Counted from the first letter of the stretch, positions 8,321 to 21,132 are shown. The stretch is DNA of 36,733 nt from DAONJL01 sp035405645 [NCBI: bacterium] (GCA_035405645.1 DAONJL010000002.1:104177-140909), one strand, 5' to 3'. Numbers and translations: made by a program. Notes: a model not told the origin generated them from the sequence alone.

Positions 8321-10807
8321 TTAATTATCTTCCTTATTTTTATTATTATTATTTTCATTTACATTATTACCATTACCGTTTTCTTCATCAGGAATAACAC
8401 GACAGACATCCATAACTTTATCATTTTCATTTAATCTAATAACACGAACACCTTGTGTATTTCTACCAATATTAGAAATATCTTTAACATACAAACGAAT
8501 AATAATGCCATTTTGAGTTATGAGCATAAGTTCATCAGTATTATTAACACCTAATATTGCGATAGTATTACCATTTTTTTCTGTGCGTTTAATATTTATA
8601 ATTCCTTTACCACCTCGCGATTGTTTTCTATATTCACTTTCATCTGTTCGTTTGCCAAATCCAACATCAGTAACAGCGAGAATAGACATACCAGAAACAA
8701 GAGGAATCATACCAACGACTTTATCACCTTTTGATAATTTAATACCACGAACACCATAAGCTGTACGACCCATAGGTCTAACTTCAGTTTCAGAAAAGCG
8801 AATTGCTTTACCTGATTTAGTTCCAAGTAAAATATCAGTTTTTCCATCAGTCACTTTAACTTCAATAAGATTATCATCAGGTGGAATAGTCATAGCAATT
8901 ATACCAGATGAGCGCGGATTACTAAAAAGCATAAGATTACATTTTTTTACAATACCTTTTTCTGTTGTAAAAAATAAATATTCAGAATCAGAAAATTTTT
9001 TAATATTTACAAATGCTTTTATTTTTTCATCTTGTTCAAGTGGCAATAAATTTACTATTGCTTTGCCGCGTGATAATCTACCACCTTCTGGAATATCATA
9101 TACTTTTAACCAATAACATTTACCTTTATTAGTAAAGAAAAGAATATAATTATGAGTTGAAGCAACAAACATATATTCAACAAAATCATCTTCTTTAGTT
9201 TCCATTCCGTATTTACCTTTACCACCGCGCGCTTGACTTTTATAAATATTTATATTCATTCTTTTAATATAACCAGAATGAGAAATAGTAATAACAACAT
9301 TTTCATCAGCAATTAAATCTTCAACTGATAATTCTTTTGAATCAGCAATAATTTCAGTCTTTCTTTTATCTCCATATTCTTTCTTTAAATTTTCCATTTC
9401 TTCTTTAATTAAATTAATAACCATATAAGGATTTTCAAGAATACTTTTCAAATATTCAATAGTTTGAATTAATTCAAGATATTCAGTTTCAAGTTTAGTA
9501 ACTTCAAGACCAGTTAATCTTTGCAATCGCATTTCAAGAATTGCCTGTGCTTGTGTTTCAGTTAATTCAAATCTATTCATTAATTTATTTTTAGCATCAT
9601 TAAAATCAGCTGCTTTTTTAATTAATTCAATAACTTCATCAATATTAGCAATTGCAATTTTTAAACCTTCTAAAATATGAGCACGAAGTTCTGCTTTTTT
9701 TAAATCATATTTTGTTCTTTTAATTATTACTTCTTTTCTAAATTCAACAAAATAAGTAAGAATTTCTTTTAAATTAAGAACACGAGGTTTACCATTAACA
9801 ATCGCAAGTAAAATAATACCAAATGAAGATTGTAATTGAGTATGTTTATATAATTGATTTAAAACAACTTTAGCAATAGCACCTTTTTTGATTTCAATAA
9901 CAATTCTAATTCCTTCTCTATCAGATTCATCACGAATATCACTAATACCATCAATTTTATCTTCTCTAACTAATTCAGCAATTTTTTCAATTAAATTTGC
10001 TTTATTAACCTGATAAGGAATTTCAGAAATAATAATATTTTCTTTTCCACCTTGTTTTCCAACTTCAATAAAAGCCCGAGATTGAATATTTATTGTTCCT
10101 TTTCCAGTTTCATAAGCATTGATAATACCTTCTCTACCAGTAATAATTGCACCAGTTGGAAAATCTGGTCCTTTAATAAAATTCATTAAATCTTTAACAG
10201 AACAATCAGGATTATCAAGTAAAAAAATAATAGCATCACAAACTTCATTTAAATTATGAGGTGGAATATTTGTAGCCATACCAACAGCAATACCACTTGA
10301 ACCATTTAAAATTAAATTAGGTAAAACTGATGGTAAAACTTCTGGTTCCTGTAAAGTCTCATCAAAATTAGGTCTGAAATCAACAGTTTCTTTTTCTATA
10401 TCTTTTAATAATTCAGAAGCAATTTTAGCCATTCGTGCTTCAGTATAACGCATAGCAGCAGGACTATCGCCATCAATAGAACCAAAATTTCCCTGGCCAT
10501 CAATCAAAGGATAACGAAGTGAGAAATCCTGTGTCATTCGAACAAGTGCATCATAAACAGCAATATCACCATGTGGATGATATTTACCTAATACTTCACC
10601 TACAATTCTTGCTGATTTTTTATATGGTTTATTGTAAGTTAAACTTAATTCATTCATTGCATAAAGAATTCTACGATGAACAGGCTTTAAACCATCACGG
10701 ACATCAGGTAAAGCACGACCAATAATAACACTCATTGAATAATCAATATAAGAATTTTTCATTTCATCTTCGATGTAAGCATTTATAATATTACCATTTT
10801 CAATCAA
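8321..10807 (-). CDS. gyrA: DNA gyrase subunit A
   Basis: Breakage-reunion subunit of gyrase (A2B2), which introduces negative supercoils. The catalytic tyrosine is Y121 in AAMRYTE. The winged-helix region has [18 protein letters not shown]. The position equivalent to E. coli Ser83 is Ile82, a change linked to quinolone resistance. The C-terminal beta-pinwheel has the GyrA box QARGGKG at 525-531 and a second similar QSRGGKG at 729-735. The tail is a low-complexity Asn/Glu-rich stretch encoded by AAT/AAC repeats. The start is a TTG with a good AAAGGAG ribosome site; the next in-frame Met is residue 16 and would remove conserved sequence. It lies 23 bases after gyrB. Confidence 0.97.
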   Translation of the reverse strand: MIENGNIINAYIEDEMKNSYIDYSMSVIIGRALPDVRDGLKPVHRRILYAMNELSLTYNKPYKKSARIVGEVLGKYHPHGDIAVYDALVRMTQDFSLRYPLIDGQGNFGSIDGDSPAAMRYTEARMAKIASELLKDIEKETVDFRPNFDETLQEPEVLPSVLPNLILNGSSGIAVGMATNIPPHNLNEVCDAIIFLLDNPDCSVKDLMNFIKGPDFPTGAIITGREGIINAYETGKGTINIQSRAFIEVGKQGGKENIIISEIPYQVNKANLIEKIAELVREDKIDGISDIRDESDREGIRIVIEIKKGAIAKVVLNQLYKHTQLQSSFGIILLAIVNGKPRVLNLKEILTYFVEFRKEVIIKRTKYDLKKAELRAHILEGLKIAIANIDEVIELIKKAADFNDAKNKLMNRFELTETQAQAILEMRLQRLTGLEVTKLETEYLELIQTIEYLKSILENPYMVINLIKEEMENLKKEYGDKRKTEIIADSKELSVEDLIADENVVITISHSGYIKRMNINIYKSQARGGKGKYGMETKEDDFVEYMFVASTHNYILFFTNKGKCYWLKVYDIPEGGRLSRGKAIVNLLPLEQDEKIKAFVNIKKFSDSEYLFFTTEKGIVKKCNLMLFSNPRSSGIIAMTIPPDDNLIEVKVTDGKTDILLGTKSGKAIRFSETEVRPMGRTAYGVRGIKLSKGDKVVGMIPLVSGMSILAVTDVGFGKRTDESEYRKQSRGGKGIINIKRTEKNGNTIAILGVNNTDELMLITQNGIIIRLYVKDISNIGRNTQGVRVIRLNENDKVMDVCRVIPDEENGNGNNVNENNNNKNKEDN

Positions 10808-10830
10808 TTTTTTTTACTCCTTTCAAATAA

Positions 10831-14282
<3,452 letters not shown>

Positions 14283-14287
14283 TGTAA

Positions 14288-15421
14288 TTACAACATCATT
14301 GGCATTATAATAATTATATGATTATCATTATCAATTGGCTTAATTTTTATAGGTTTCTTTTTATCTATAAAAGTAAGAATTAAATTTTCATCATCTATTT
14401 CTTTAATACATTCTCTAAAATGTCTTCCATTAAAAGAAATTTTAAATTCATTTTCATATATTTGATTAGTTTTATATTTTTTAGAAATATAACCTTCATT
14501 TTCAGATTTTGCTTCGAAAATTGCTTCATTATCTTTTAAAGTTAAATAAATTTGTGGATTAGATTTTTCTTCTGAAAAAATTGAAACAAGAGAAATAATA
14601 TTAAGCAATTTTGTTTTTTCAATTTCTAATGAATAATTATAACTTGAAGGAATGACACGCATATAATCAGGATAATTAGCATCAATTAAACGAGTATAAA
14701 TTTCAATATTAGAACCAATTCTTAATAATGCTTTTTTCTCCTCTAAATTCCAATATATTCTTACTCTCTTATTATTTTCAGAAGCATTGCATTTTAATAT
14801 TTCAACTGGAATCCTTTTTGGAAATAACAAAGAAATTTTATTTTCACTTTTAATATTTTCAAGATGGTCAGTAATTAAAATTAAACGATTAGAATCAGTA
14901 GCAACAAAACGAATTTCATCGCCAAAAAATTCACATAAAACACCTTCAACAAATTTTCTGCTTGGATCAATACCAGTTGCAAAATAACATTTTTTAAAAT
15001 AATCCTGTAATTGAGAAAGTTCTAATTCAATATAATTTTCTTCTGAAATATCGAATTTTTTCGGGAAACTTTCACCATCAATATAATTTAAATAACTATT
15101 TAAACCTATATCAGTGATATTTAATGATAATTTGTTATTTTCAAAAGATATATTTACTTCCTCAATTTCATTTGTTATTTCTTTTATTAAATCAAATAAT
15201 ATTTTTCCATTGAATGCAATCGGAGGACTGCTTATTTTTTCATCTATTTTTATTATTTTTCTAATAAATACTTCAAGGTCAGTTGCACTAAATATTATGT
15301 TATCATCTTCTATTTCAAGTAAAATATTTTTTAAAATTTCTTTTATTGCTTTCTCACTCGCTATACTATTTACAAGTTGTAAAGTTTCAACTAATTCTTT
15401 TGACTTAATTTTTAAATTCAT
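14288..15421 (-). CDS. dnaN: DNA polymerase III sliding clamp (beta subunit)
   Basis: Ring-forming processivity clamp of the replicative polymerase. The sequence fits the three-repeat clamp fold: FNGKILFDLIKEI and YFATGIDPSRKFVEGV segments, FVATDSNRLIL in the middle repeat, and a C-terminus ending MPMML, close to the usual MPMRL that faces the partner-binding pocket. I start at the ATG at 15421, which has GGAGG five bases upstream. The upstream in-frame TTG at 15433 overlaps that ribosome site and adds four unconserved residues. It has its own promoter (15458-15486) and leads the long dnaN-to-ddl operon. Confidence 0.96.
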   Translation of the reverse strand: MNLKIKSKELVETLQLVNSIASEKAIKEILKNILLEIEDDNIIFSATDLEVFIRKIIKIDEKISSPPIAFNGKILFDLIKEITNEIEEVNISFENNKLSLNITDIGLNSYLNYIDGESFPKKFDISEENYIELELSQLQDYFKKCYFATGIDPSRKFVEGVLCEFFGDEIRFVATDSNRLILITDHLENIKSENKISLLFPKRIPVEILKCNASENNKRVRIYWNLEEKKALLRIGSNIEIYTRLIDANYPDYMRVIPSSYNYSLEIEKTKLLNIISLVSIFSEEKSNPQIYLTLKDNEAIFEAKSENEGYISKKYKTNQIYENEFKISFNGRHFRECIKEIDDENLILTFIDKKKPIKIKPIDNDNHIIIIMPMML

Positions 15422-15648
15422 ATTATCCTCCAAAAAAAGTAATAATATATTTAATAAATATTAATTTATTATATATATTATGTCAACAAAAAAATGTTAA
15501 AAAATTATTTAACTTATATATTTTGTATAAAAAAAATTGTTATAAATTTTTTTATTTTTTGTAATTTAATTATTTAAGAAAAAAATAAAATGTTTATAAA
15601 AAAAATAATTAACAAATTATAAAAAAAATTTATCAACAATTGTTTAAA
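15422..15648 (-). promoter_or_regulatory. dnaA-dnaN intergenic region: dnaN promoter and DnaA-box-like sites
   Basis: This is the largest gap between genes. On the minus strand a promoter reads TTGACA (15486-15481), 17-base spacer, TAATAT (15463-15458), which would start transcription about 30 bases before the dnaN ATG. Near the dnaA stop, TTATCAACA at 15630-15638 is one mismatch from the canonical DnaA box TTATCCACA. TGTTTATAA at 15591-15599 is a weaker inverted match with two mismatches. The rest is almost pure A/T runs. By analogy with bipartite origins flanking dnaA, it may be the second half of oriC. No hairpin terminator after dnaA is visible. Confidence 0.55.
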
Positions 15649-17007
15649 TTAACAACCTAATTGTTCTTTAATCTTTTTTATTATTTCTAAAATTTTTGTA
15701 TTACTTGCAATTTTCTTTTCTATTTTCGCATAAGCATTTATAACAGTTGAGTGGTCTCTACCACCAAATTCTTCTCCTATTTGTTGTAATGAATTATCAG
15801 TTAAAGTTCTTGCTAAATACATTGCTAAATGTCTCGCAAATGAAATATTTTTTGTCCGTTTTGATGATTTTAAATCACTTATTGAAATATTAAAAAATTT
15901 ACTTACAACTTTTTGGATTTCATTTATATCAATTTTTGTGTAATTTGAATTATTACCATTTTCTTCAATTATATCTTTTAATACTTTTTGTGCAAGTTCA
16001 TAAGTAATATCAACTTTCATAACAGAAGAAAAAGCAATAAGTTTTGTAAGAGCACCTTCTAAATCACGAATATTTGATTTTATATTTGTTGCAATATAAT
16101 TTATAACATCATCAGGAATAGGAATTTTATTATTATCAACTAATTTTTTTAAAATTGCAATTCTTGTTTCAATTTTTGGCGGCTGAATATCAGCAAGTAA
16201 ACCTGAAACAAATCTTGTTTTTAATCGTTCTTCCATTTTTAATTCTTTTGGTGGTTTATCACAGGTTATTACAATTTGTTTTTGTGCAGTAAATAATGTA
16301 TTAAATGTATGAAAAAATTCTTCCTGTAACTGTTCTTTACCAGCAAGAAATTGAATATCGTCAATTAATAAAACATCAAAATTTCTATATTTTTCTCTAA
16401 ATGATAATGTATTTTTTTTTGTTAATGATTCAATATATTCATTTGTAAAATTTTCGCAGGTAATATAAAATAAAGATAATTCTTTAAGATATTTCATTAC
16501 ATAATGACCAATTGCTTGCATTAAATGAGTTTTTCCTAAACCAACACCACCATAAATAAATAATGGATTATATTTTTTTGCTGGTTCTTTAGCGACTGCA
16601 AGAGCAGCTGCATGCGCAAATTGATTACTATCTCCTACAATAAAAGTTTCAAATGTAAATTTTGGATTTAGTTCTTGATAATTACCAAATATTTTTAATT
16701 GTTTTGTTTGTTTTGTTTCTTTTTTTATTTGTTTTTCTTCTTCTGGTTGATTGAATAAATCTAATGGTTCAATTTCAAATTCTAAATTTAATTCTTTATT
16801 AAAAACATTTTTTATACACGAATAAACTTCTTTTTCAAATCTATTTAATATTTGTTTTTTATAAAAAAGAGTTGGAATTTTAATAATGAAATTATTATTA
16901 TTCACAGCAAATTTTAATTGAGAAAACCATAGTGAAAATGATTCTTCACCAATCTTTTTTTTAAGTGTTTCTATAAATTTATTTAATAGATTATCATCTT
17001 TTTTCAT
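15649..17007 (-). CDS. dnaA: chromosomal replication initiator DnaA
   Basis: AAA+ initiator that binds DnaA boxes and opens oriC. Domain I is about residues 1-85 (FSLWFSQLKF) and domain II a short Lys/Gln-rich linker (about 88-104). The AAA+ core has Walker A GGVGLGKTH (153-161) and Walker B LLIDDIQF (213-220). The DNA-binding domain ends with GGRDHSTVINAYAKI, the DnaA signature, with the DHST recognition residues intact. At 452 residues it is full length. A TATACT -10 element ends only 10 bases before the ATG and there is no ribosome site, so the message is probably nearly leaderless. It is divided from manC by the iteron region. Confidence 0.97.
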   Translation of the reverse strand: MKKDDNLLNKFIETLKKKIGEESFSLWFSQLKFAVNNNNFIIKIPTLFYKKQILNRFEKEVYSCIKNVFNKELNLEFEIEPLDLFNQPEEEKQIKKETKQTKQLKIFGNYQELNPKFTFETFIVGDSNQFAHAAALAVAKEPAKKYNPLFIYGGVGLGKTHLMQAIGHYVMKYLKELSLFYITCENFTNEYIESLTKKNTLSFREKYRNFDVLLIDDIQFLAGKEQLQEEFFHTFNTLFTAQKQIVITCDKPPKELKMEERLKTRFVSGLLADIQPPKIETRIAILKKLVDNNKIPIPDDVINYIATNIKSNIRDLEGALTKLIAFSSVMKVDITYELAQKVLKDIIEENGNNSNYTKIDINEIQKVVSKFFNISISDLKSSKRTKNISFARHLAMYLARTLTDNSLQQIGEEFGGRDHSTVINAYAKIEKKIASNTKILEIIKKIKEQLGC

Positions 17008-17017
17008 AAGCGAAAAT

Positions 17018-17045
17018 AGTATAAAAAAATAAAAAAAAAATCAAA
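17018..17045 (-). promoter_or_regulatory. putative dnaA promoter
   Basis: Minus-strand TTTGAT (17045-17040), 16-base spacer, TATACT (17023-17018). The -10 is strong and the -35 modest. Initiation six or seven bases downstream would leave only about four bases before the dnaA ATG at 17007. It sits beside the DnaA-box-like 12-mers, so autoregulation by DnaA is plausible but inferred. Confidence 0.5.
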
Positions 17046-17070
17046 TAAAAAATGAAAAAAATTTTTTAAA

Positions 17071-17208
17071 AATTAACAAATTATTAACATTTTATTTTAA
17101 AAGACTAATAATTAAATTTACTCACAAAAAATATAAGATACGAAATTTTTAAAAATAAATTATTAACATTTCAACAAATTATTAACAATAAAAACCTGTT
17201 AATAATTT
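17071..17208. other. candidate oriC: four 12-mer DnaA-box-like iterons
   Basis: The 12-mer AAATTATTAACA occurs four times: 17078-17089, 17157-17168 and 17176-17187 on the plus strand, and 17197-17208 on the minus strand. The last two form a perfect 12-base inverted repeat around a 9-base loop. The 15-mer AACAAATTATTAACA is itself repeated at 17075-17089 and 17173-17187. The core TTATTAACA matches the DnaA box TTATCCACA at seven of nine positions. An exact 12-mer repeated four times in 131 bases next to dnaA is unlikely to be a base-composition effect alone, even in AT-rich DNA. Function as DnaA-binding sites is inferred. Confidence 0.6.
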
Positions 17209-17211
17209 CTC

Positions 17212-18588
17212 CTATTTTCTTTTATAATCATCTTCATAGCGTATTATATCATATTCATCTAATTTTTCGCCAAATTGTATTTCTATTATTTCAATATTTT
17301 TTTTTGTATTATTTATTAATCTATGCTTAATTTTTTTTGGAATAAATATATATTCATTCTCTTTCAATGTGTATTTATTATTATCTTTAATTACAATAGG
17401 ATTACCTTTAATTACGACCCAATGTTCATCACGAAAATTATGTGATTGCAGACTTAATTTATGATTTGGATGAACACAAATTCTTTTTATTAGATAATTT
17501 ACGCCTTTTTCAATAACATAATAATAACCCCATGGTTTTTGAACTAAAGCATGAAGTTTATATTCTTCTCTATCCTGTTCTTTTAATTTTTCAAATATAT
17601 TTTTTACATATTGTGTTTGTTCAATATTACAAACAAGCAAAGCATCTTTTGTATCAACAATTGCTAAATTATTTATTCCAACAATTGCTGTTAACTTTTC
17701 TTTTGAAAAAACAAAATTATTTGATGAATTAAAATTAATTATATCACCTTCAAAATAATTATTATTATTATCTTTTTGTTGAATATCAAAATATGCTTTC
17801 CAGTTTCCTATATCAGACCAGCCTATATTTTCTGCTTTTGAAATTAATATATTTTTTGTTTTTTCCATTACTGCATAATCAATTGATATATTTAATAATT
17901 TTGAATATTCATCTTCTTTAAAATTAGAATTTATATAATTATTTATTCCATTTAAAACATCAGGACAAAATTTATTTAATTCATTAATCATAGTATTTTT
18001 ATTAAACAAAAAAATACCACAATTCCAGAAGAAATTTGAATCATTAAAATATTTTTTTGCAGTTTCAAAATCTGGTTTTTCAAAAAAGCCCTCAACAAAA
18101 TAGATATTTTTTTCATAAGCAGCAGAAGAAGATTTAATATAACCAAAATTTGTATCAGGATAAGTTGGTTTTATACCAAATGTAATGATGTAATTATTTT
18201 TAGCAGCATTTATTGCTGATTTTATAATTTCAGTAAATTCATTATTATTTAAAATAATGTGGTCAGACGGTGAAACCAGAAATAAATCATCATTATCAGA
18301 AGTAAGCATAGCGAGCGCAATAGCAGGTGCAGTATTTCTTGCTAATGGTTCTTGAATAATTTTGTAATTTATATTTTTAAAAACAGAAAGTTGATTTATA
18401 AAAATATCTTCATTTATATTTTTATTTGTCACAATAATAAAATCATTTGAAACTGGTAAAAATCGTTTTATTGTTGATTGAAATAGTGTTTCATTATTAA
18501 ATAGTGAGAGCAGATATTTTGGATAATATTCTCTACTTAAAGGCCAGAGTCTTGTGCCACTGCCACCAGCTAAAATAATAATTTTCAT
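17212..18588 (-). CDS. manC: mannose-1-phosphate guanylyltransferase / mannose-6-phosphate isomerase, type II
   Basis: Makes GDP-mannose from mannose-1-phosphate and GTP, a precursor for surface polysaccharide and glycolipid. The N-terminal nucleotidyltransferase has AGGSGTRLWPLSREYYPKY from residue 7, then VSPSDH, GFFEKP and FWNCGIFLF. The C-terminal cupin (from about 350) has KPWGYYYVIE, HPNHKLSLQSHNFRDEHW and FIPKKIKHRL, the type II isomerase half. The 458-residue length fits the bifunctional ManC family. It has its own promoter and an AAAGGAT ribosome site. It is not tightly coupled to comEC upstream (90 bases) and ends four bases from the oriC-like repeats. GDP-mannose may feed the mannosyltransferase-like GT4 gene at 29703-30791. 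Confidence 0.92.
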   Translation of the reverse strand: MKIIILAGGSGTRLWPLSREYYPKYLLSLFNNETLFQSTIKRFLPVSNDFIIVTNKNINEDIFINQLSVFKNINYKIIQEPLARNTAPAIALAMLTSDNDDLFLVSPSDHIILNNNEFTEIIKSAINAAKNNYIITFGIKPTYPDTNFGYIKSSSAAYEKNIYFVEGFFEKPDFETAKKYFNDSNFFWNCGIFLFNKNTMINELNKFCPDVLNGINNYINSNFKEDEYSKLLNISIDYAVMEKTKNILISKAENIGWSDIGNWKAYFDIQQKDNNNNYFEGDIINFNSSNNFVFSKEKLTAIVGINNLAIVDTKDALLVCNIEQTQYVKNIFEKLKEQDREEYKLHALVQKPWGYYYVIEKGVNYLIKRICVHPNHKLSLQSHNFRDEHWVVIKGNPIVIKDNNKYTLKENEYIFIPKKIKHRLINNTKKNIEIIEIQFGEKLDEYDIIRYEDDYKRK

Positions 18589-18628
18589 TCTTTTATTATC
18601 CTTTATTTAAAAAAATTTTAAAGTTAAA

Positions 18629-18656
18629 AAAATACAACAAAAAAATTTTTTGTCAA
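18629..18656 (-). promoter_or_regulatory. putative manC promoter
   Basis: Minus-strand TTGACA (18656-18651), 16-base spacer, TATTTT (18634-18629), in the 90-base gap after the comEC stop. The -35 is consensus; the -10 is weak but follows a TG. It would give a leader of about 35 bases containing the AAAGGAT ribosome site. Confidence 0.45.
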
Positions 18657-18678
18657 TAAAATTTTTATAATAAAATTA

Positions 18679-20856
18679 TTATTTTTTTGTTTGAATAAAT
18701 TTTTTAGAAATATTAAATATTTTTATATATATAATTTTTATTCCACCATTTTTTTTAGTGAATAACAAATTATTTTCATTATAATTTTTATATAGTTCCT
18801 TTGCAGGTAAATCATATTTATTATTTATAGATGATTGTGCAATTAAATATTTAGGTTTTAGTAATGAAATGATTTCTAAAGAATTAAATAAAAGTGAACC
18901 ATTATTTATGAGTTTATAAAAATAAATTCCATTAAATTTTTTTGCTTGTATATACTCTTGTTGTAAATTAATTTGAATATCAGGAAAAGATAAAAAATCA
19001 AATAAATCGGTTTTTAAATAATTTAAAAATTTATTATTTATTTTTTTAAATTCTATTTTTGTTTCTACATTTGTTAATGATAATTCATTGGTAATAAAAA
19101 TTGGTTCTTTTAAAAATTTTTTTAAAATTTCATTTGACTTTTCATCATTTGAAATAATTAAAATTTTTTTTATATTATTTTTCATAAAATGTTCATTTAT
19201 AAAAATAGCGAAATTTTCAATATCAGAAATATTATTTATTATAAGAAAATCAGTTGTATAAAATTTAATAAAAAAAAATTCATTATCATTATTATCAGGA
19301 AAATTAATTGTAATTGTTGAAGATTTAATAAAAATGCTAATAAAAAAGATAATGCAAAAAATAAGAAAAATTGCAGCATAAATTTTTATATATTTTTTTT
19401 GAAATTTAAAAATAAGTAAAATTAAGAAGTAATAAAATAAATAAAAAAGGAGATTAAAGGAAGGAATAGAGAATGTAAATATTTTAAAGCCTGCAAGAAA
19501 ATAAGAAAATTTATAAATTAAATTTATTAAGAATTCAAGTAATATTCTGAAAAAAATAGTAAAAAAATCAGGTAAAGTAAATGATAATACATAAATAAGA
19601 GATAAAGGAATAATTAAACCCATTAAAGGAACAATAATTATATTAGCCCAGAGTGAATGTAATGATAAGAAGTTAAAATGATGAATAGTGATAGGAGCAG
19701 TAATAATTAAAATAAAAAAACTTAATATGAAAGGAGAAATTAGATATTTGATAAAAAAATTTTTATTTAGAAATAAATTATAAATAGGCAAAAATAGATA
19801 AAAGATAGAGAAAACAGCAGCAAAACTTAATTGAAAACCTGGATTAAAAATTTCATCTGATTTGAAAAAAATAATAATAATAAAAGCAACAGAGAGAATA
19901 TTTAATGGAATAATTCTTCGTTGAATAATAATAGCAAAAAGAATAAGAAGAGACATAAGAACAGCACGAAAAGCAGAAGCAGTCCAGTCAAGAATAAATA
20001 AATAAGAAAGTAAAATAATTGATAATAAAATGAAAGATGTAATTTTATTTAATTTTAACTTTTTAAAAATGAAATAAAGAAATGTAGTAATAAAACCAAT
20101 ATGTAAGCCACTAATTGCAAGAATATGAGAAATACCAATTATTTTAAAATTTTCTATTATTGATTTATCAATAAATGATTTATCACCAAACAAAATTCCC
20201 AGAATAAAATTATCAATAATATTATTTGAAAAATTTTTAAAAATATTTTTTTTTATTTTAAGCAGAAAAGGTAAATTATAATTTTTAACAATTTTAAAAT
20301 TTGAGATATTATCAACAGAAAAATAAATTTTATTTTGAATTAAATAATCAGAAAAATTAAAAAAATTAAAATTATTTGAAAATTTATGTTTATGAATTTC
20401 TCCATTTAAATTTATTCTATCAAATAAATTTACATCAAATTGATTTGAAAAATTTTTGAACACAATTAATTTAAATTTATATGGTTGATTATTTATGATA
20501 ATACTATCAATAATAAAATATTTTTTTTGAATTTTTGATATTGTTCCTTCAATAAAATTATCTTTTTTAAATGATAAATTTAAATATTCAAACTCATTTA
20601 ATTTTTGCTTAAAAAAATTTATTGATAATATTAAAAAAACAGAAATTAAAAAGAATATTTTTTTTAATTCAATTTTATTTACAACATGTAAAATTAAAAC
20701 AGAAAAAATAAATAAAAGAATAGAGATAAATAAAGATGATTTTATCAGGAAAAATTTATCAGGAAAAAAAGGGGCAATATTATGAAAAGTTAGTATTAAT
20801 ATAATAAGAAAAATTGAAATTTTAAATGCTGGTAGTAAAAAAATTGACTTATTCAT
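18679..20856 (-). CDS. comEC: ComEC/Rec2 DNA-uptake channel with a degenerate metallo-beta-lactamase domain
   Basis: Polytopic membrane protein forming the channel through which transforming DNA strands enter the cytoplasm. Residues 1-190 match the N-terminal ComEC region (membrane segments, then an OB-like extracytoplasmic part). The competence domain has HILAISGLHIG at 244-254, DWTASAFRAVLMS and FQLSFAAVFS, with many helices to about 510. Residues 513-725 align with the C-terminal metallo-beta-lactamase domain, but its ligands are gone: the HxHxDH site reads ISNDEKSNE (568-576), HHGS reads NNGS (651-654), and NxYGHP reads NKYDLP (679-684). The channel may be intact but this domain should not be a nuclease. 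The ATG overlaps the HU-like gene stop by four bases. Confidence 0.88.
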   Translation of the reverse strand: MNKSIFLLPAFKISIFLIILILTFHNIAPFFPDKFFLIKSSLFISILLFIFSVLILHVVNKIELKKIFFLISVFLILSINFFKQKLNEFEYLNLSFKKDNFIEGTISKIQKKYFIIDSIIINNQPYKFKLIVFKNFSNQFDVNLFDRINLNGEIHKHKFSNNFNFFNFSDYLIQNKIYFSVDNISNFKIVKNYNLPFLLKIKKNIFKNFSNNIIDNFILGILFGDKSFIDKSIIENFKIIGISHILAISGLHIGFITTFLYFIFKKLKLNKITSFILLSIILLSYLFILDWTASAFRAVLMSLLILFAIIIQRRIIPLNILSVAFIIIIFFKSDEIFNPGFQLSFAAVFSIFYLFLPIYNLFLNKNFFIKYLISPFILSFFILIITAPITIHHFNFLSLHSLWANIIIVPLMGLIIPLSLIYVLSFTLPDFFTIFFRILLEFLINLIYKFSYFLAGFKIFTFSIPSFNLLFYLFYYFLILLIFKFQKKYIKIYAAIFLIFCIIFFISIFIKSSTITINFPDNNDNEFFFIKFYTTDFLIINNISDIENFAIFINEHFMKNNIKKILIISNDEKSNEILKKFLKEPIFITNELSLTNVETKIEFKKINNKFLNYLKTDLFDFLSFPDIQINLQQEYIQAKKFNGIYFYKLINNGSLLFNSLEIISLLKPKYLIAQSSINNKYDLPAKELYKNYNENNLLFTKKNGGIKIIYIKIFNISKKFIQTKK

Positions 20857-21128
20857 TTTTTAAAAAAATCAGAACAATTATAAAATTTAATAATTTCTTT
20901 TTCTGGCGTTTTAAAAAAAATATTCTTTTTTGGTGAAAAATTTTTTTTTGCTTTATATTTCTTTTTTTCAAAAACGCCAAATTTTGGTATTATTATTTTT
21001 TTATTATTTTTTATTAGTTCGATTAAAGAATCAATGAAAATATCTGTCATTTCTTTTATTTCTTTTAATTTAAATTCAGGAAAAAAATTTCTTAATTCAT
21101 TATAAAAATCAACTTTTTTTTTGGTCAT
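20853..21128 (-). CDS. divergent HU/IHF-family DNA-binding protein
   Basis: Small basic protein of 91 residues resembling HU/IHF. It has an N-terminal helical half (MTKKKVDFYNELRNFF, then FIDSLIELIKNNKKI) followed by IIPKFGVFEKKK, the equivalent of the family GFGtF strand. A Lys-rich arm follows with one Pro (NFSPKKN), where HU has RNPxTG. The arm is more degenerate than in housekeeping HU, so it may have a special role. I start at the ATG at 21128, four bases after the upstream stop; the TTG at 21143 would add five residues that HU proteins lack. Its stop overlaps the comEC start (ATGA), which ties it to DNA uptake by context only. Confidence 0.65.
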   Translation of the reverse strand: MTKKKVDFYNELRNFFPEFKLKEIKEMTDIFIDSLIELIKNNKKIIIPKFGVFEKKKYKAKKNFSPKKNIFFKTPEKEIIKFYNCSDFFKK

Positions 21129-21132
21129 AGCA

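Noticed and set aside
8330-8400. Trinucleotide repeat (TAT/TTA) as a contingency locus
   Set aside because: It encodes the low-complexity Asn-rich GyrA tail, is imperfect, and length change in steps of three would not alter the frame.
15114-15464. A 116-codon plus-strand frame opposite dnaN
   Set aside because: Its residues are the reverse-strand image of dnaN codons (Ser/Phe/Ile-rich), and it runs across the dnaN promoter.
17176-17208. The 12-base inverted repeat as an intrinsic terminator for manC
   Set aside because: The stem is nearly all A/T and lacks a terminal T-run in the manC direction. The same 12-mer occurs twice more nearby as direct copies, which favours protein-binding sites.
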